Positions 39,722 through 48,307 of a stretch of DNA of 64,000 nt are shown here, piece by piece. The notes under the pieces were generated by a model. That model was not told the origin of the DNA. It ran no database searches and saw nothing but the letters and a program-made list of their open reading frames with translations. A program made the translations under genes and the position numbers. Positions within the stretch are counted from its first letter, which is position 1. The number at the start of each line of letters is the position of its first letter. Source of the DNA: Gracilaria domingensis (taxonomy: Eukaryota; Rhodophyta; Florideophyceae; Gracilariales; Gracilariaceae); NCBI GenBank assembly GCA_022539475.1, contig VCMS01000004.1, positions 186,001 to 250,000 on the forward strand, given 5' to 3'.

Positions 39722-41230
39722 CTACTCCTCCCATTGCGCATACCTCACAACTGCCTGACGAACCTGCTTAAGGTAGCCATGCATCTTTGGCAGCAAGTTT
39801 TGCAATCGAGTGAATCGTTCGCCGTGTACCTTGTTTCCGGATTGAAGTGCCATTGATACCTGCATCGTCAACTGCGTCGTCTCGGTGTCACCGCAAGAGA
39901 CCCACTTGTCCTCCAGGCGTCGGAACTTGATGCTGACATCGGTGACTCGTTCGATCGCCTCCTTGTACAGCTTGTGCATCTGATTGTAGTTCTCACGCAG
40001 CTTGTCCTCGTCCTCCTCATCCTTCACGTCCGCCACCGTCTTCACCATGCGCTTCGTCACATCCTTCACCTCGTGCTCGAACATGTCGTGGTTCATAACC
40101 TCCGTACCCAACTTGCCGTCCACCGAACCCGCCTTGAAGCGATTCTGAACCATTCGCTTCTTTTCCATCTCGCTGTAGTCAGTGTAGTCGTCATACACTT
40201 CTCGCCACGACCGCTTCTTCAAGCGGTAATTGGTACCGCTCTTGTCCGCCACCTCACCAAGCGCGCCGTCGAGCACAGTGCCCTCCATGTTATACGCCTC
40301 ATGGCGACGGCGAATAGCAGCCATAGTCATATCGCCAAGCGCCAAAGAGTGCACTACATGACGACGAACGTCCTCGGGATCATCCATCTTAGGGCGAGAG
40401 CTGAGGCGCGGGCTGCTCGGAGAGTGCACGTTCGGGGAAGGCCCTCTTGAACTCGAGTGTGGGGATTGACGAGTCTTCGTGGGGGTCTGCCGGGAAACTG
40501 GCTTGGGCAGCTGCGTGTTAGACGGCGGTGAAAAACGCCTCGAAGAGAGCGAAGCAATGGAATTGCGCGCGGCAGGAGCAGAACGTTTGGGGGCGCTCTG
40601 TCGGCCATTCTCCGTGGGGGACGCCGGCGCAGATCGCAAAGGCGGTGGAAGTGGTGCAGGAACGCTCCTCGGTATCCGGAAGCCAGACGCGTTATTGGCA
40701 GCCGTACCGTTAGCAACTGGGGGCTTTGATGGCGCTCGCGGGCGCTTCTCGACGCCGTTCCGCGCTCGTTTAGCGGGCGTTTCTTGCGAGGACTCTGACG
40801 GCTTCATCTCTCGCTTTGCGCTGTTTCGTGAGTTAACGGTGCGCTTCTTCGTGACGTGAGAGCGCTGGTTAGGGAAATGGTCGATTTCCATCTCGTGGTT
40901 GATGGGTCCGACCAGGCGTAAGTTATTGGCGCTTCGCGAGTAGAGCGCGGCGCGACAAGTTTCGGCATTGTGGGCGGTGATGGAACGCGTGGTGAAGGTG
41001 ACCTCCGGATGGTTGGGGATGAAAATCTTGCCCTGGTCATCTTCTGTGAAGTGGAGGACTGCATCCTCGCAATTGGTCAGAGCCTTCACCACACTGGCCG
41101 AAAGCTTGACCGGAAAGCTCTCTAGTGGGGGTACGCCGGTATGATGGTGGGGGTGGGATCTGGCGGATGGGGAGAGCGGCGGCATATACGTGGGCCGATT
41201 GGCCAGGTCGGACTGACGAGCGTTGGGCAT
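39722..41230 (-). CDS. ELL-like RNA polymerase II elongation factor with occludin/ELL C-terminal domain
   Basis: 502 residues from the ATG at 41230 (MPNARQSDLANRP). The frame stays open upstream but is low-complexity Pro-rich leader. Residues about 35-110 (FPVKLSASVVKALTN...KIFIPNHPEVTFTTRSI...NNLRLVGPINHEMEI) look like the ELL N-terminal domain. A Ser/Pro/Lys-rich disordered middle follows. The last 100 residues (DEDKLRENYNQMHKLYKEAI, IKFRRLEDKWVSCGDTE) are helical and match the occludin/ELL homology domain layout. The segment MAAIRRRHEAYNMEG is basic. ELL proteins stimulate Pol II elongation within super elongation or EAF complexes. The call rests on domain order and general motif resemblance. 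Confidence 0.55.
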   Translation of the reverse strand: MPNARQSDLANRPTYMPPLSPSARSHPHHHTGVPPLESFPVKLSASVVKALTNCEDAVLHFTEDDQGKIFIPNHPEVTFTTRSITAHNAETCRAALYSRSANNLRLVGPINHEMEIDHFPNQRSHVTKKRTVNSRNSAKREMKPSESSQETPAKRARNGVEKRPRAPSKPPVANGTAANNASGFRIPRSVPAPLPPPLRSAPASPTENGRQSAPKRSAPAARNSIASLSSRRFSPPSNTQLPKPVSRQTPTKTRQSPHSSSRGPSPNVHSPSSPRLSSRPKMDDPEDVRRHVVHSLALGDMTMAAIRRRHEAYNMEGTVLDGALGEVADKSGTNYRLKKRSWREVYDDYTDYSEMEKKRMVQNRFKAGSVDGKLGTEVMNHDMFEHEVKDVTKRMVKTVADVKDEEDEDKLRENYNQMHKLYKEAIERVTDVSIKFRRLEDKWVSCGDTETTQLTMQVSMALQSGNKVHGERFTRLQNLLPKMHGYLKQVRQAVVRYAQWEE

Positions 41231-41972
41231 GATGCGGTGGGGGGGGGGTTTTGACGGGTCGCGTTTGTGGGGTTTTGCACGGAAGGGGGGGCAATTAATT
41301 GTTGAGGGCGGCACGGACGGGGTGTGGGGGTGGGGGCGCGTGCGGACGGGAGCGGAGACGCGAGACGCGCGCGAGTGGGGGTGCGCGCGCGGCCGCGAGG
41401 AGTGCGCAGCGCGCAAGGCGGACGGTCGGCGGGGGGGGGGGGGGGGGGGCGGGGGCGGAGAGCGCGGGGAGGGTGCGGGGATGGTGGATTTTGCGCGGCG
41501 GTAGGGATGGGGATGGGGGTTTTCGAGCGGGACGGGGGGGGTCGGGCGGGGGAGGAAGACGGGGAGCAGCGCGAGGAGAGCGGAAGGGCGGGGACGCAAA
41601 AAGGGGGGTGGAACGGAGGAAGGGCACGCGATGCAGCGGAAGTGGAGGGCGCGGGCGGGCGGAGGGGCGGGCGGGAGGGGGCGAAGGGGGGGAGAGTTGG
41701 GCGCAAGCGGTGGTGCGCGGCGCTGAAGAGCGCGTCGCGCCAATGCAAACGGCACGCTGATTGGGCGCCGTGCGCGCAACGCTACCGGCGCGCTGCCGCG
41801 TCGCGCCGCGGCGCTGCCCAAATTTGAGCGCGTGCGACGCGTGTCACGCAGCCACGCCGCCGCTGCTTACAGCGCCGCGGGCGGCTGCCAATTGCGTGGC
41901 GCCGCGCTGCGCGCCCGCAGCTGCACGCTGGTGCCGCCTTGCGTTGCGGCGCGCCGTTTACCTCGCCCGCCC

Positions 41973-42029
41973 GCAATTCGGAGCGCGCGGCTGCAATTCG
42001 GAGCGCGCGGCTGCAATTCGGAGCGCGCG
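41973..42029. repeat. Three tandem copies of a 20-bp unit
   Basis: GCAATTCGGAGCGCGCGGCT repeats at 41973, 41993 and 42013 (the last copy is incomplete), inside the GC-rich divergent region. Confidence 0.9.
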
Positions 42030-42270
42030 CGCGTCACTGCCATTGCGTGCGCCGCCGCCGCCGCCGCCGTCCGCGCGCGCGTCCGCGCTGCGCCGCGTCA
42101 CTCGCGGCGCGCCCGCGCTTGCATTCGAAGCGCGCCGCCGCAATTCGAGACGCATCTGCACGCAAGTCGGTCACCTCACCTGTCAGGGGCGATCAACTCG
42201 CAATTAAATCTTCACATGCACGTGGCCACGCGCGCCAGCCGCACACGTGTTCAATTGCAACGGGTGCGCG

Positions 42271-42303
42271 CGGCGCGGCGCGGCGCGGCGCGGCGCGGCG
42301 CGG
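42271..42303. repeat. CGGCG pentamer run
   Basis: Six tandem CGGCG units plus a partial one. It is a simple-sequence tract in the divergent region. Confidence 0.88.
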
Positions 42304-42811
42304 TGCGCTTGCAGCGGTGCCCGCAGCGGTGCATGCCGAGATACGCGCTGGAGAGTCAACTCATGCACCAATCGCGCCGCCGCCGCGCCGGCTCCGCCAC
42401 CAATCACCCGCGCTCAACGCCCGAGAGAAGCCTCCACGCAAATCTAAGCTCCGCGCAAAGCGCCCGAAAAATTGGGCCCATTCCACAATCGCGGTATCTG
42501 AGAGCCGACGGCGCAAACCGCCGCCCGCGGCGCGGGGCACCGGTGCGGAGATGACACGCAGATTACACCTATTCCATTTGTGCTCGAGCTCACGAGCGCG
42601 CGTCGCCGACGAGGTCAGCGCCGCGCGCAAGCGCGCAAGCCCGCCCGTGTACCGCCGTCAGCGCGACGTTTCGCGCCCCCCCCCCCCCCCGTGCTCACGT
42701 GGAAACACCGCGTCCGAGAGTCGTTCGCGTTCATAATCTCCGTCTAAAGTCGACGTGGTGCTTGTGATCGCTTCCTGCTCTGTCGTGTTCCGCTCTCGTC
42801 TGTTCCCTCAA

Positions 42812-44377
42812 ATGGCGTTTGTGTCCGGTCCACCCTTCCCGCGTGCGACGCGCCATGCGCCGCCTCGTCGTTGTCCTGCGCATATGATCCGCGCCCCGCC
42901 GACCGCCCCGCCTTCACTACTCACCTCTACCACCCCGCTTGTCGCTCCGGATGCCATATCTGCGCCCAACCACTCGTCCGTCGCCACCGTTGCCGCAGTT
43001 GCCGCTGCTGCCGCTGCCAAGCGTGCCGCCGTGCAAGTGCCAATTTCGCCGCCAGCACCACCGGCGCCGCCCGCAGTCCCGTCTGCCACTCCCGAGTCTC
43101 CTGTCCCGTTTGCACCGTCTGATTCAGTGCTTTCCGACCCTAATACATCGCCCTTGGTCAAACGCATTCGAGATGATTTCAATCTTCAGGCTTTGGAGGC
43201 AGCTCGTCTCGACGATCTTGTGCGTGAGGATTATCTTGCCACCAGCAAGGATGCTGTTGTCACTGTCCCAGAGCCAAAACGCGCCACCAGACGAAAAAAG
43301 AGCACCGCTTCACGCAAGAGATCCGCAGCCAAGGCTCAATTCCTTGGTGTCATTGCTGACAAGCCCGCTGCTGCCGCGGACGCGGACAACTCCACCATCA
43401 CTTCGGGTAAGGACAGCTCGGGAAATGACTCTGTCCGATCGTATCTCAAAGAGATTGGCGAGGTCAAGTTGTTGGATGCCGATAAGGAAATCACTCTCGC
43501 TCGACAAATTGCCAGGCTTTTGACTTTGGAGAGAATCAGTGCTCGCTTCAAGTCTTCACACGGTCGTCATCCCACAATTGATGAGTGGGCAAAGGCTGCT
43601 TCCACTGACCCTGGCACCCTCAGAACCGCTTTGAGATCGGGCCTCCGTGCAAGAGAGCATATGGTTGCTGCCAACCTACGTCTTGTCGTTTCAATTGCCA
43701 AGAGATACCTCAACCGTGGCCTTACTTTCCAAGATCTCATTCAGGAGGGCAGCATCGGCCTCATCCGTGGCGCCGAAAAGTTCGACGGCAACAAAGGCTT
43801 CAAGTTTTCCACATACGCTACGTGGTGGATTCGACAGGCGATTACTCGCGCAATCGCTGATCACTCTAGGACCATCCGTCTTCCGGTGCATGTCAACGAT
43901 ACCATCGCAGCCATTAGGAAGACATCCAAGAATCTGTATGTCGAGCTCAGCCGAGCTCCCACCGAGTGTGAAATAGCAGAGCGCATGCAGATTAGTGTTG
44001 AAAAGCTACGTTTCCTCACCAAATCTAGTAGATCAACTTTGAGCCTAGAGACCCCTATTGGGAGAGACATGAAGGATTCCTCAGCTACGTTAGGATCTTT
44101 CATTGAGTGGAACGGCGATACACCGGAAGACGCAATAATGAAGTCTCTTCTCCGGGAGGATCTTGAGAATGTGCTCAACACCCTCAGTCCGAGAGAACGC
44201 GACGTTGTTCGTATGAGGTACGGTTTTGATGATGGCAAAATGAAGACTCTAGAGGAGATTGGTAGCATATTTGCCGTCACTCGTGAAAGGATCCGTCAGA
44301 TCGAAGCTAAGGCTTTGAGAAAGCTAAGACATCCTACGCGCAATGCCGTACTACGTGAGTACGTCTATGAAAAGTGA
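42812..44377 (+). CDS. Nuclear-encoded plastid RNA polymerase sigma-70 factor
   Basis: Directs the bacterial-type plastid RNA polymerase to promoters. 521 residues from the ATG at 42812 (MAFVSGPPFPRATRHAPPRR); the frame upstream starts at GTG. The Pro/Ala/Arg-rich N-terminus of about 100 residues is consistent with a transit peptide. Conserved parts: region 1.2 (DSVRSYLKEIGEVKLLDADK); region 2 (ANLRLVVSIAKRYLNRGLTF, FQDLIQEGSIGLIRGAEKFD, FSTYATWWIRQAITRAIADH); region 3; region 4.1 (LSPRERDVVRMRYGF); and the region 4.2 helix-turn-helix (TLEEIGSIFAVTRERIRQIE). All promoter-recognition regions look intact. A basic stretch RATRRKKSTASRKRSAAKAQ lies before region 1.2. Its presence marks a plastid-bearing host. 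Confidence 0.95.
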   Translation: MAFVSGPPFPRATRHAPPRRCPAHMIRAPPTAPPSLLTSTTPLVAPDAISAPNHSSVATVAAVAAAAAAKRAAVQVPISPPAPPAPPAVPSATPESPVPFAPSDSVLSDPNTSPLVKRIRDDFNLQALEAARLDDLVREDYLATSKDAVVTVPEPKRATRRKKSTASRKRSAAKAQFLGVIADKPAAAADADNSTITSGKDSSGNDSVRSYLKEIGEVKLLDADKEITLARQIARLLTLERISARFKSSHGRHPTIDEWAKAASTDPGTLRTALRSGLRAREHMVAANLRLVVSIAKRYLNRGLTFQDLIQEGSIGLIRGAEKFDGNKGFKFSTYATWWIRQAITRAIADHSRTIRLPVHVNDTIAAIRKTSKNLYVELSRAPTECEIAERMQISVEKLRFLTKSSRSTLSLETPIGRDMKDSSATLGSFIEWNGDTPEDAIMKSLLREDLENVLNTLSPRERDVVRMRYGFDDGKMKTLEEIGSIFAVTRERIRQIEAKALRKLRHPTRNAVLREYVYEK

Positions 44378-45056
44378 CGTTCTCACGATCAAGAGGACAT
44401 GAGGATCTCTTCGCTTTTTGATATATCGAGACCAACCCTACAAGTTTTGTAGCTCTCATACATACCTCTTCGTTGCTCAAGTTGTGAAGGAACAACGCAT
44501 TTGTATTCATTTTGGGTTGGTTCGAGCTGCATGACTATTGACGAGGCAAAGAAATATTGTTACGCTCCCTTATTCTGATAAAACAATGTAGCATGACAAC
44601 GTGTTACTGTTTACATCCTGCTTCGGAGCAGTGTTTTTTGTTCTTCTAAAGCGGTCTCGAGCCTGCGCTCTTAAGCCATCAAGACATTTTCCAAGGTGAA
44701 AGCTTGCTCCGTTAATCATGCGAATGGCAAACACATGAGCTGCAAAGAATTTTGTTCTTAAGGCCCACGAAGGCGTTAAATGAGCAACCTACAAACTCCC
44801 GAGAACCCCATATCCTCTCAATCCACTTTGCTTCTCGTCAACCCCGCAGAATCCGACAGCAACCAATCCCCCTGCGAACCTTGCTATACATAATGATGTC
44901 CCAGCCTCAGAGGATTCATCGTAAGGAGTGCAGACCAAGAGCAATTTCTATATACCAACAAGAAGCTGGTCAACGCGTACTAGAGACGGACACACAAAAG
45001 CCCGTATATAACTGCAATCATAAAGATGATGTGGTCCGAAAAGAGTTCGCCCACGC
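44378..45056. other. 3' spacer between convergent genes
   Basis: 679 bp between the sigma-factor stop and the stop of the DUF3128 gene. AT-rich, with no gene, repeat or RNA recognised. Confidence 0.55.
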
Positions 45057-45491
45057 TTATAGCCACCATGCAGATTGATCTTCAGTTTGCCCTTCTTGCT
45101 GTTGCCTTTCATCTCGTTCTGCTCGGGCAACGTTCTCGAGGTACTCTTCGCGAAACTCCCAAACGGGCTTGATATTCTCCAGCCCTTTTCGGTTCTTCTC
45201 ATCCTGCTCTTCTTGTTCATAAATAACCTCTGACTCGCTCTGTGGTCTGAAGCGGGACATGACACACATGCGGAATTTCTTCAATCGACCCCTGCAGTCG
45301 TCCAGCTCGCCCAAAATATACATTTGACGTGCTTGATGAAACGGCGAGTAGCAAAAGTATACGCTGTCAAAAGCTTTTGTACAGCTTACGGGAACTCTTT
45401 GTTTCTCTGGCTGAGAAGTTTGCAATGTTTGCGATGGATTTGCTTCCTCGTGGGGCTTCGGTTCGTGGTCCATCGTATCACAAGATTCCAT
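45057..45491 (-). CDS. DUF3128 / EMI1-C22orf39-like twin-CX9C protein
   Basis: 144 residues from the ATG at 45491 (MESCDTMDHEP; a second Met 6 codons on is equally possible). The frame upstream starts only at TTG. The DUF3128 core is clear: CTKAFDSVYFCYSPFHQARQ followed by MYILGELDDCRGRLKKFRMC. It contains two CX9C pairs (Cys37/Cys47 and Cys66/Cys76). Yeast Emi1 and human C22orf39 share this core, and twin-CX9C proteins generally fold in the mitochondrial intermembrane space. The tail is charged and helical (NIKPVWEFREEYLENVARAE). The molecular role is not established. It is divergent with the BRCT gene, 540 bp between starts. Confidence 0.82.
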   Translation of the reverse strand: MESCDTMDHEPKPHEEANPSQTLQTSQPEKQRVPVSCTKAFDSVYFCYSPFHQARQMYILGELDDCRGRLKKFRMCVMSRFRPQSESEVIYEQEEQDEKNRKGLENIKPVWEFREEYLENVARAERDERQQQEGQTEDQSAWWL

Positions 45492-46031
45492 CCTGCAAAA
45501 TGGGTAGACCAATGGTGTAACAGCTTGAACGGTCTTTCGGTCTAAGCACGAGGTATATCGTGAAATACGCACGGCCGTTTTCGGACTAGAGACGTTGGTT
45601 GTTGCATCGAAGCTCAACGAAGCTCAATGAATCTCCATTCTGACTCGCTGAGGACATGGGAGAGGAGCTTCATCTGGAAACTGAATGGGGGAATAAGCAC
45701 ACTTCACGCGCTACGCATGTGTCCACGGGACACTGTCCACTGGACAGCGTCCAGCGGCCGCCGTACATTGTACGGCGTACAAGTTGTACAAAATCATGTT
45801 CAACGTGCGTCACTGAAATGCATTGCAGAAAGCAATTTGAAATTGTGCCTCAAATGGCGGGAATGAGAAGTTCGCGAACCGAACGCGCCGCAGCTGCTAT
45901 CAAGGCACAAGACAAAATAGTGCAATCTTGGTTAGCGGTATTATGTCTTCGCCCGCAGGGCATGCGCAATCTACTCTAGCTAGAGGAGAGCCGTAGTCCA
46001 AAGTTACTGAACGTCTCTCTCTCCCCCTGTG
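45492..46031. promoter_or_regulatory. Divergent region of the DUF3128 and BRCT genes
   Basis: 540 bp between two head-to-head starts. It contains clustered GTAC/TGTAC sequence near 45763-45790 and a short imperfect repeat TCCACGGGACACTGTCCACT near 45721-45740. The regulatory role is inferred from position only. Confidence 0.4.
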
Positions 46032-46595
46032 ATGAGCTCATCAGCCCACGCCAAAGAGCCCACCCGCGAAAAACCTGGCAAAGAAAATGAGGCAAAAGGA
46101 AAAGTAAGCAAACAATTGAAGAGCTCGACAGATGCAAAGCCAGAGAAGGAACTGGGCTGGAACCGAACCTCATACTTCTCTGAGAAGCAAAAGAAGCTTA
46201 CCGCGCAGGCGCCTGCGGCTGTGACACATATTCTCAACGGAGTTAAGGTGTATTTTACAGGGGTGAAGTCAACCAGTCAACGCCGTCTGGAACGTCTAGT
46301 TTGGGAGAATGGCGGTGAGGTGCTCAAAGTATGGTATCGAAAACAGGTGACACATGTAGTAGCTGACTGTCTGGCGGCTTCCAAGATTGAGAAAGAACTA
46401 TCATTAAGTGTATCCCAACGAGGTCAGGCTGTGATAGTGAAACCGAAATGGTTAGAAGATTCGCTGCGGGAGCGCAAAAAGTTGGCACCATGGGAATATC
46501 AAGTGGTGCGCCACGGCGACATTCGAGATGTAGGTGGTTTCTTTCGGACCAACAAAACCATCAAGAAAGCGCGAAAGAATACCAAGGGTAAGTGA
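46032..46595 (+). CDS. REV1-type BRCT protein without a polymerase domain
   Basis: 187 residues from the ATG at 46032. The N-terminus is Lys/Glu-rich. Residues 46-155 align with the N-terminal part of the translesion polymerase REV1: TSYFSEKQKKL (REV1 SYM..K..KL), then ILNGVKVYFTGVKSTSQRRL, LVWENGGEVLKVWYRKQVTH, VVADCLAASKIE and VIVKPKWLEDSL. The C-terminus is basic (TNKTIKKARKNTKGK). REV1 normally continues for about 800 more residues; here a stop follows, and the next 1.4 kb codes for another gene on the opposite strand. The last codons contain AAGG before GTAAGT, a good splice donor. Joining to TTTCAG at 46695-46703 would add only about 20 residues. Most likely a stand-alone BRCT protein. 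Confidence 0.7.
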   Translation: MSSSAHAKEPTREKPGKENEAKGKVSKQLKSSTDAKPEKELGWNRTSYFSEKQKKLTAQAPAAVTHILNGVKVYFTGVKSTSQRRLERLVWENGGEVLKVWYRKQVTHVVADCLAASKIEKELSLSVSQRGQAVIVKPKWLEDSLRERKKLAPWEYQVVRHGDIRDVGGFFRTNKTIKKARKNTKGK

Positions 46596-46652
46596 AATGT
46601 TAATAGGTCTCGTGATCACCCGTCAAGTTAATTCAAGCGTCTGTCCTGCTAC

Positions 46653-48020
46653 TCAAGAGATCATCGTCTCCGGGAAAGTGAGACATGTTGTTAATTCTTT
46701 CAGAAATGTGGCAGCGGTATCGTCTTCGATCACACGAGCATCGGTGGAGAGAGTTACAGTTCCTTCCGTGACAGCGCGCAAAGCCCCGTCAGAATCCATC
46801 ACAGCACGTTTAACTCCGCTACTAATGGCCAAATTGCCACTTTGAGGGGGATTAATTATAGCACAGAAAGATGATATGCCAAACATGCCTAGGTTACTAG
46901 TACTAAACGAGCCACCTTCATATTCTGCGGGATCGAGAGTACCTTCCTTTGCGCGAACTGCTAGATCCTTTGTTACGCGTGCAATGTCGGCCAAGCCGCG
47001 TCTGTCGGCCTCCGTGACGATCGGGGTTATCAGCCCGCCTTCAATGGCGACGGCCATGGAAATATCAACTTGATCGCGAAGCATTGCGCTTTTGTGTTGC
47101 TCATCCCAGTATGCATTCATGTCTGGCACGCGCCTCAGTGCTATTGCGACGGCTTTGATGACAAAATCGTTGACGGATATCTTCGGCGATGGCTCCATGG
47201 CGTTAAGCCGCTTGCGCAGATCGAGTAAAGAGTCCAATTGGTACTTGGCCGAAGCATATCTGTGCGGAATGGTTGTCTTGGATTGTACCAGACGCTTTGC
47301 AATGGCACGTCGCATAGACGTTACGGGAATGTCGTGATAATTGTCTGCGTCTGGTGGTTTCTCTGCGGTTGTGATTGCTGGTGTTGCACTGGAGGTGGAC
47401 TCAGTGGACGTGTGTGTCTCTTGTGTGGCAGGCGGTTTTGGATCGGATGTAAAGGCTGATCCATCTTCGATTGCAGCCAGGACATCGCCTTTGAGCATCC
47501 GTCCCTTCGGACCGGTCGGGGTGATGGCATTCAAGTCGAGGTTTGGATACTGATTGAGCAAGCGCATGATGGCCGGCCCCAGTGGGCCTCTGTACTGGGA
47601 GGACGGGGAGGGCTGAGCAGCCGGTGTGGCGGCGGGTTGCTGCGTCGGTGATGGTGGATCGGGGTCGGTGGAGGGCGGCTGGTAGTCAGCGAAGGCGGCG
47701 ACGTGCTCGGGTTCCTCGACGGTGATGGCGAGCAGTTGGCCGAGGGGGATATCGGGGGTGTCGTCGGGGACGAAGATCCTGGCCATGAAGCCGTCCTCGC
47801 GGGCGGAGATGGGCATGGTGGCCTTGTCGGACTCGACATCGGCGATGTCGTCGCCCTCCAGGAAGGCGTCGCCCTCGCGCTTCTTCCAGGCGACGAGGCG
47901 GCCGGCGGTCATGGTGGGGCTGACCTTGGGCATGATGATCTGCGCGTGGTCGGGCAGGGCGGCGAAGGCGCGCCGCGAGAGGCGGCGGGCGGCGGGGGCG
48001 ATCCGGCAGCAGAGCAGCAT
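46653..48020 (-). CDS. Pyruvate dehydrogenase E2-like protein with lost catalytic His (E3BP/PDHX-like)
   Basis: 455 residues from the ATG at 48020 (MLLCCRIAPAARRLSRRAFA), a classic mitochondrial presequence. The frame upstream starts at GTG and is leader. Domains: one lipoyl domain with lipoyl Lys66 (DVESDKATMP); a Pro-rich hinge; a peripheral subunit-binding domain at about 145-187 (LGPAIMRLLNQYP...TPTGPKGRMLKGDV); and an acyltransferase-like core (PVTSMRRAIAKRLVQSKTTI, GGSFSTSNLGMFGISSF). In true E2 enzymes the end carries HRVVDG, whose His and Asp are catalytic. Here residues 428-433 read ARVIED. The same place is degenerate in animal E3-binding protein PDHX (SRVVDD). So this is probably a structural E3-binding component and not an active dihydrolipoyl acetyltransferase. 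Confidence 0.85.
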   Translation of the reverse strand: MLLCCRIAPAARRLSRRAFAALPDHAQIIMPKVSPTMTAGRLVAWKKREGDAFLEGDDIADVESDKATMPISAREDGFMARIFVPDDTPDIPLGQLLAITVEEPEHVAAFADYQPPSTDPDPPSPTQQPAATPAAQPSPSSQYRGPLGPAIMRLLNQYPNLDLNAITPTGPKGRMLKGDVLAAIEDGSAFTSDPKPPATQETHTSTESTSSATPAITTAEKPPDADNYHDIPVTSMRRAIAKRLVQSKTTIPHRYASAKYQLDSLLDLRKRLNAMEPSPKISVNDFVIKAVAIALRRVPDMNAYWDEQHKSAMLRDQVDISMAVAIEGGLITPIVTEADRRGLADIARVTKDLAVRAKEGTLDPAEYEGGSFSTSNLGMFGISSFCAIINPPQSGNLAISSGVKRAVMDSDGALRAVTEGTVTLSTDARVIEDDTAATFLKELTTCLTFPETMIS

Positions 48021-48307
48021 GGCGGCGGCTGGCGGGGGTGCGCGGGGGGGGAGCAGGAGGCGGAGGGCGGGAGGGCGGGAGGGCGGCGAGAAGGGGCCGC
48101 GGGTGACTTTTTGGCGGGCCTTTTTTGAGAGGACGCGGATGGCGCGGAAGGCGCGCAGGTGCCTTTTTTGGGACGGCGCGGGGCGCGCGCACGGCGGGGC
48201 GGCGCCGTGCCGCTTTGCGGCGCGCCGCTTTAGAGCCTTTAGAGAGACGGCGTGGCTAAAGCGCCAGCCGCGCACTCCTTAATGACGAAAAGGCACCCAC
48301 CGCCGCC
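48021..48307. promoter_or_regulatory. Compact bidirectional promoter of E3BP-like and BED genes
   Basis: Only 287 bp separate two head-to-head ATGs. Very GC-rich (GCGCGC, GGCGGG). Both transcription starts must lie within this stretch or inside the genes, so shared control is likely by position. Confidence 0.5.

Larger units (their letters stand above)
41231..42811. promoter_or_regulatory. GC-rich divergent region between the ELL-like and sigma-factor genes
   Basis: 1.6 kb of extremely GC-rich DNA shared by two head-to-head genes. It has a G-run just before the ELL-like start (about 41239-41248), a 19-base G-run at 41431-41449 and a 15-base C-run at 42676-42690. Read in the sense of the adjoining gene, each of these is a C-run in the presumed leader. 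Long overlapping frames here are compositional. Confidence 0.5.

Noticed and set aside
41299-41827. Gly/Arg-rich plus-strand frames opposite the ELL-like leader
   Set aside because: Low-complexity translation of G-runs; the neighbouring genes explain the region as a divergent promoter.
46587-46720. Continuation of the BRCT gene by splicing GTAAGT to TTTCAG
   Set aside because: Would add about 20 residues antisense to the end of the E3BP-like gene and no polymerase domain; possible but unsupported.
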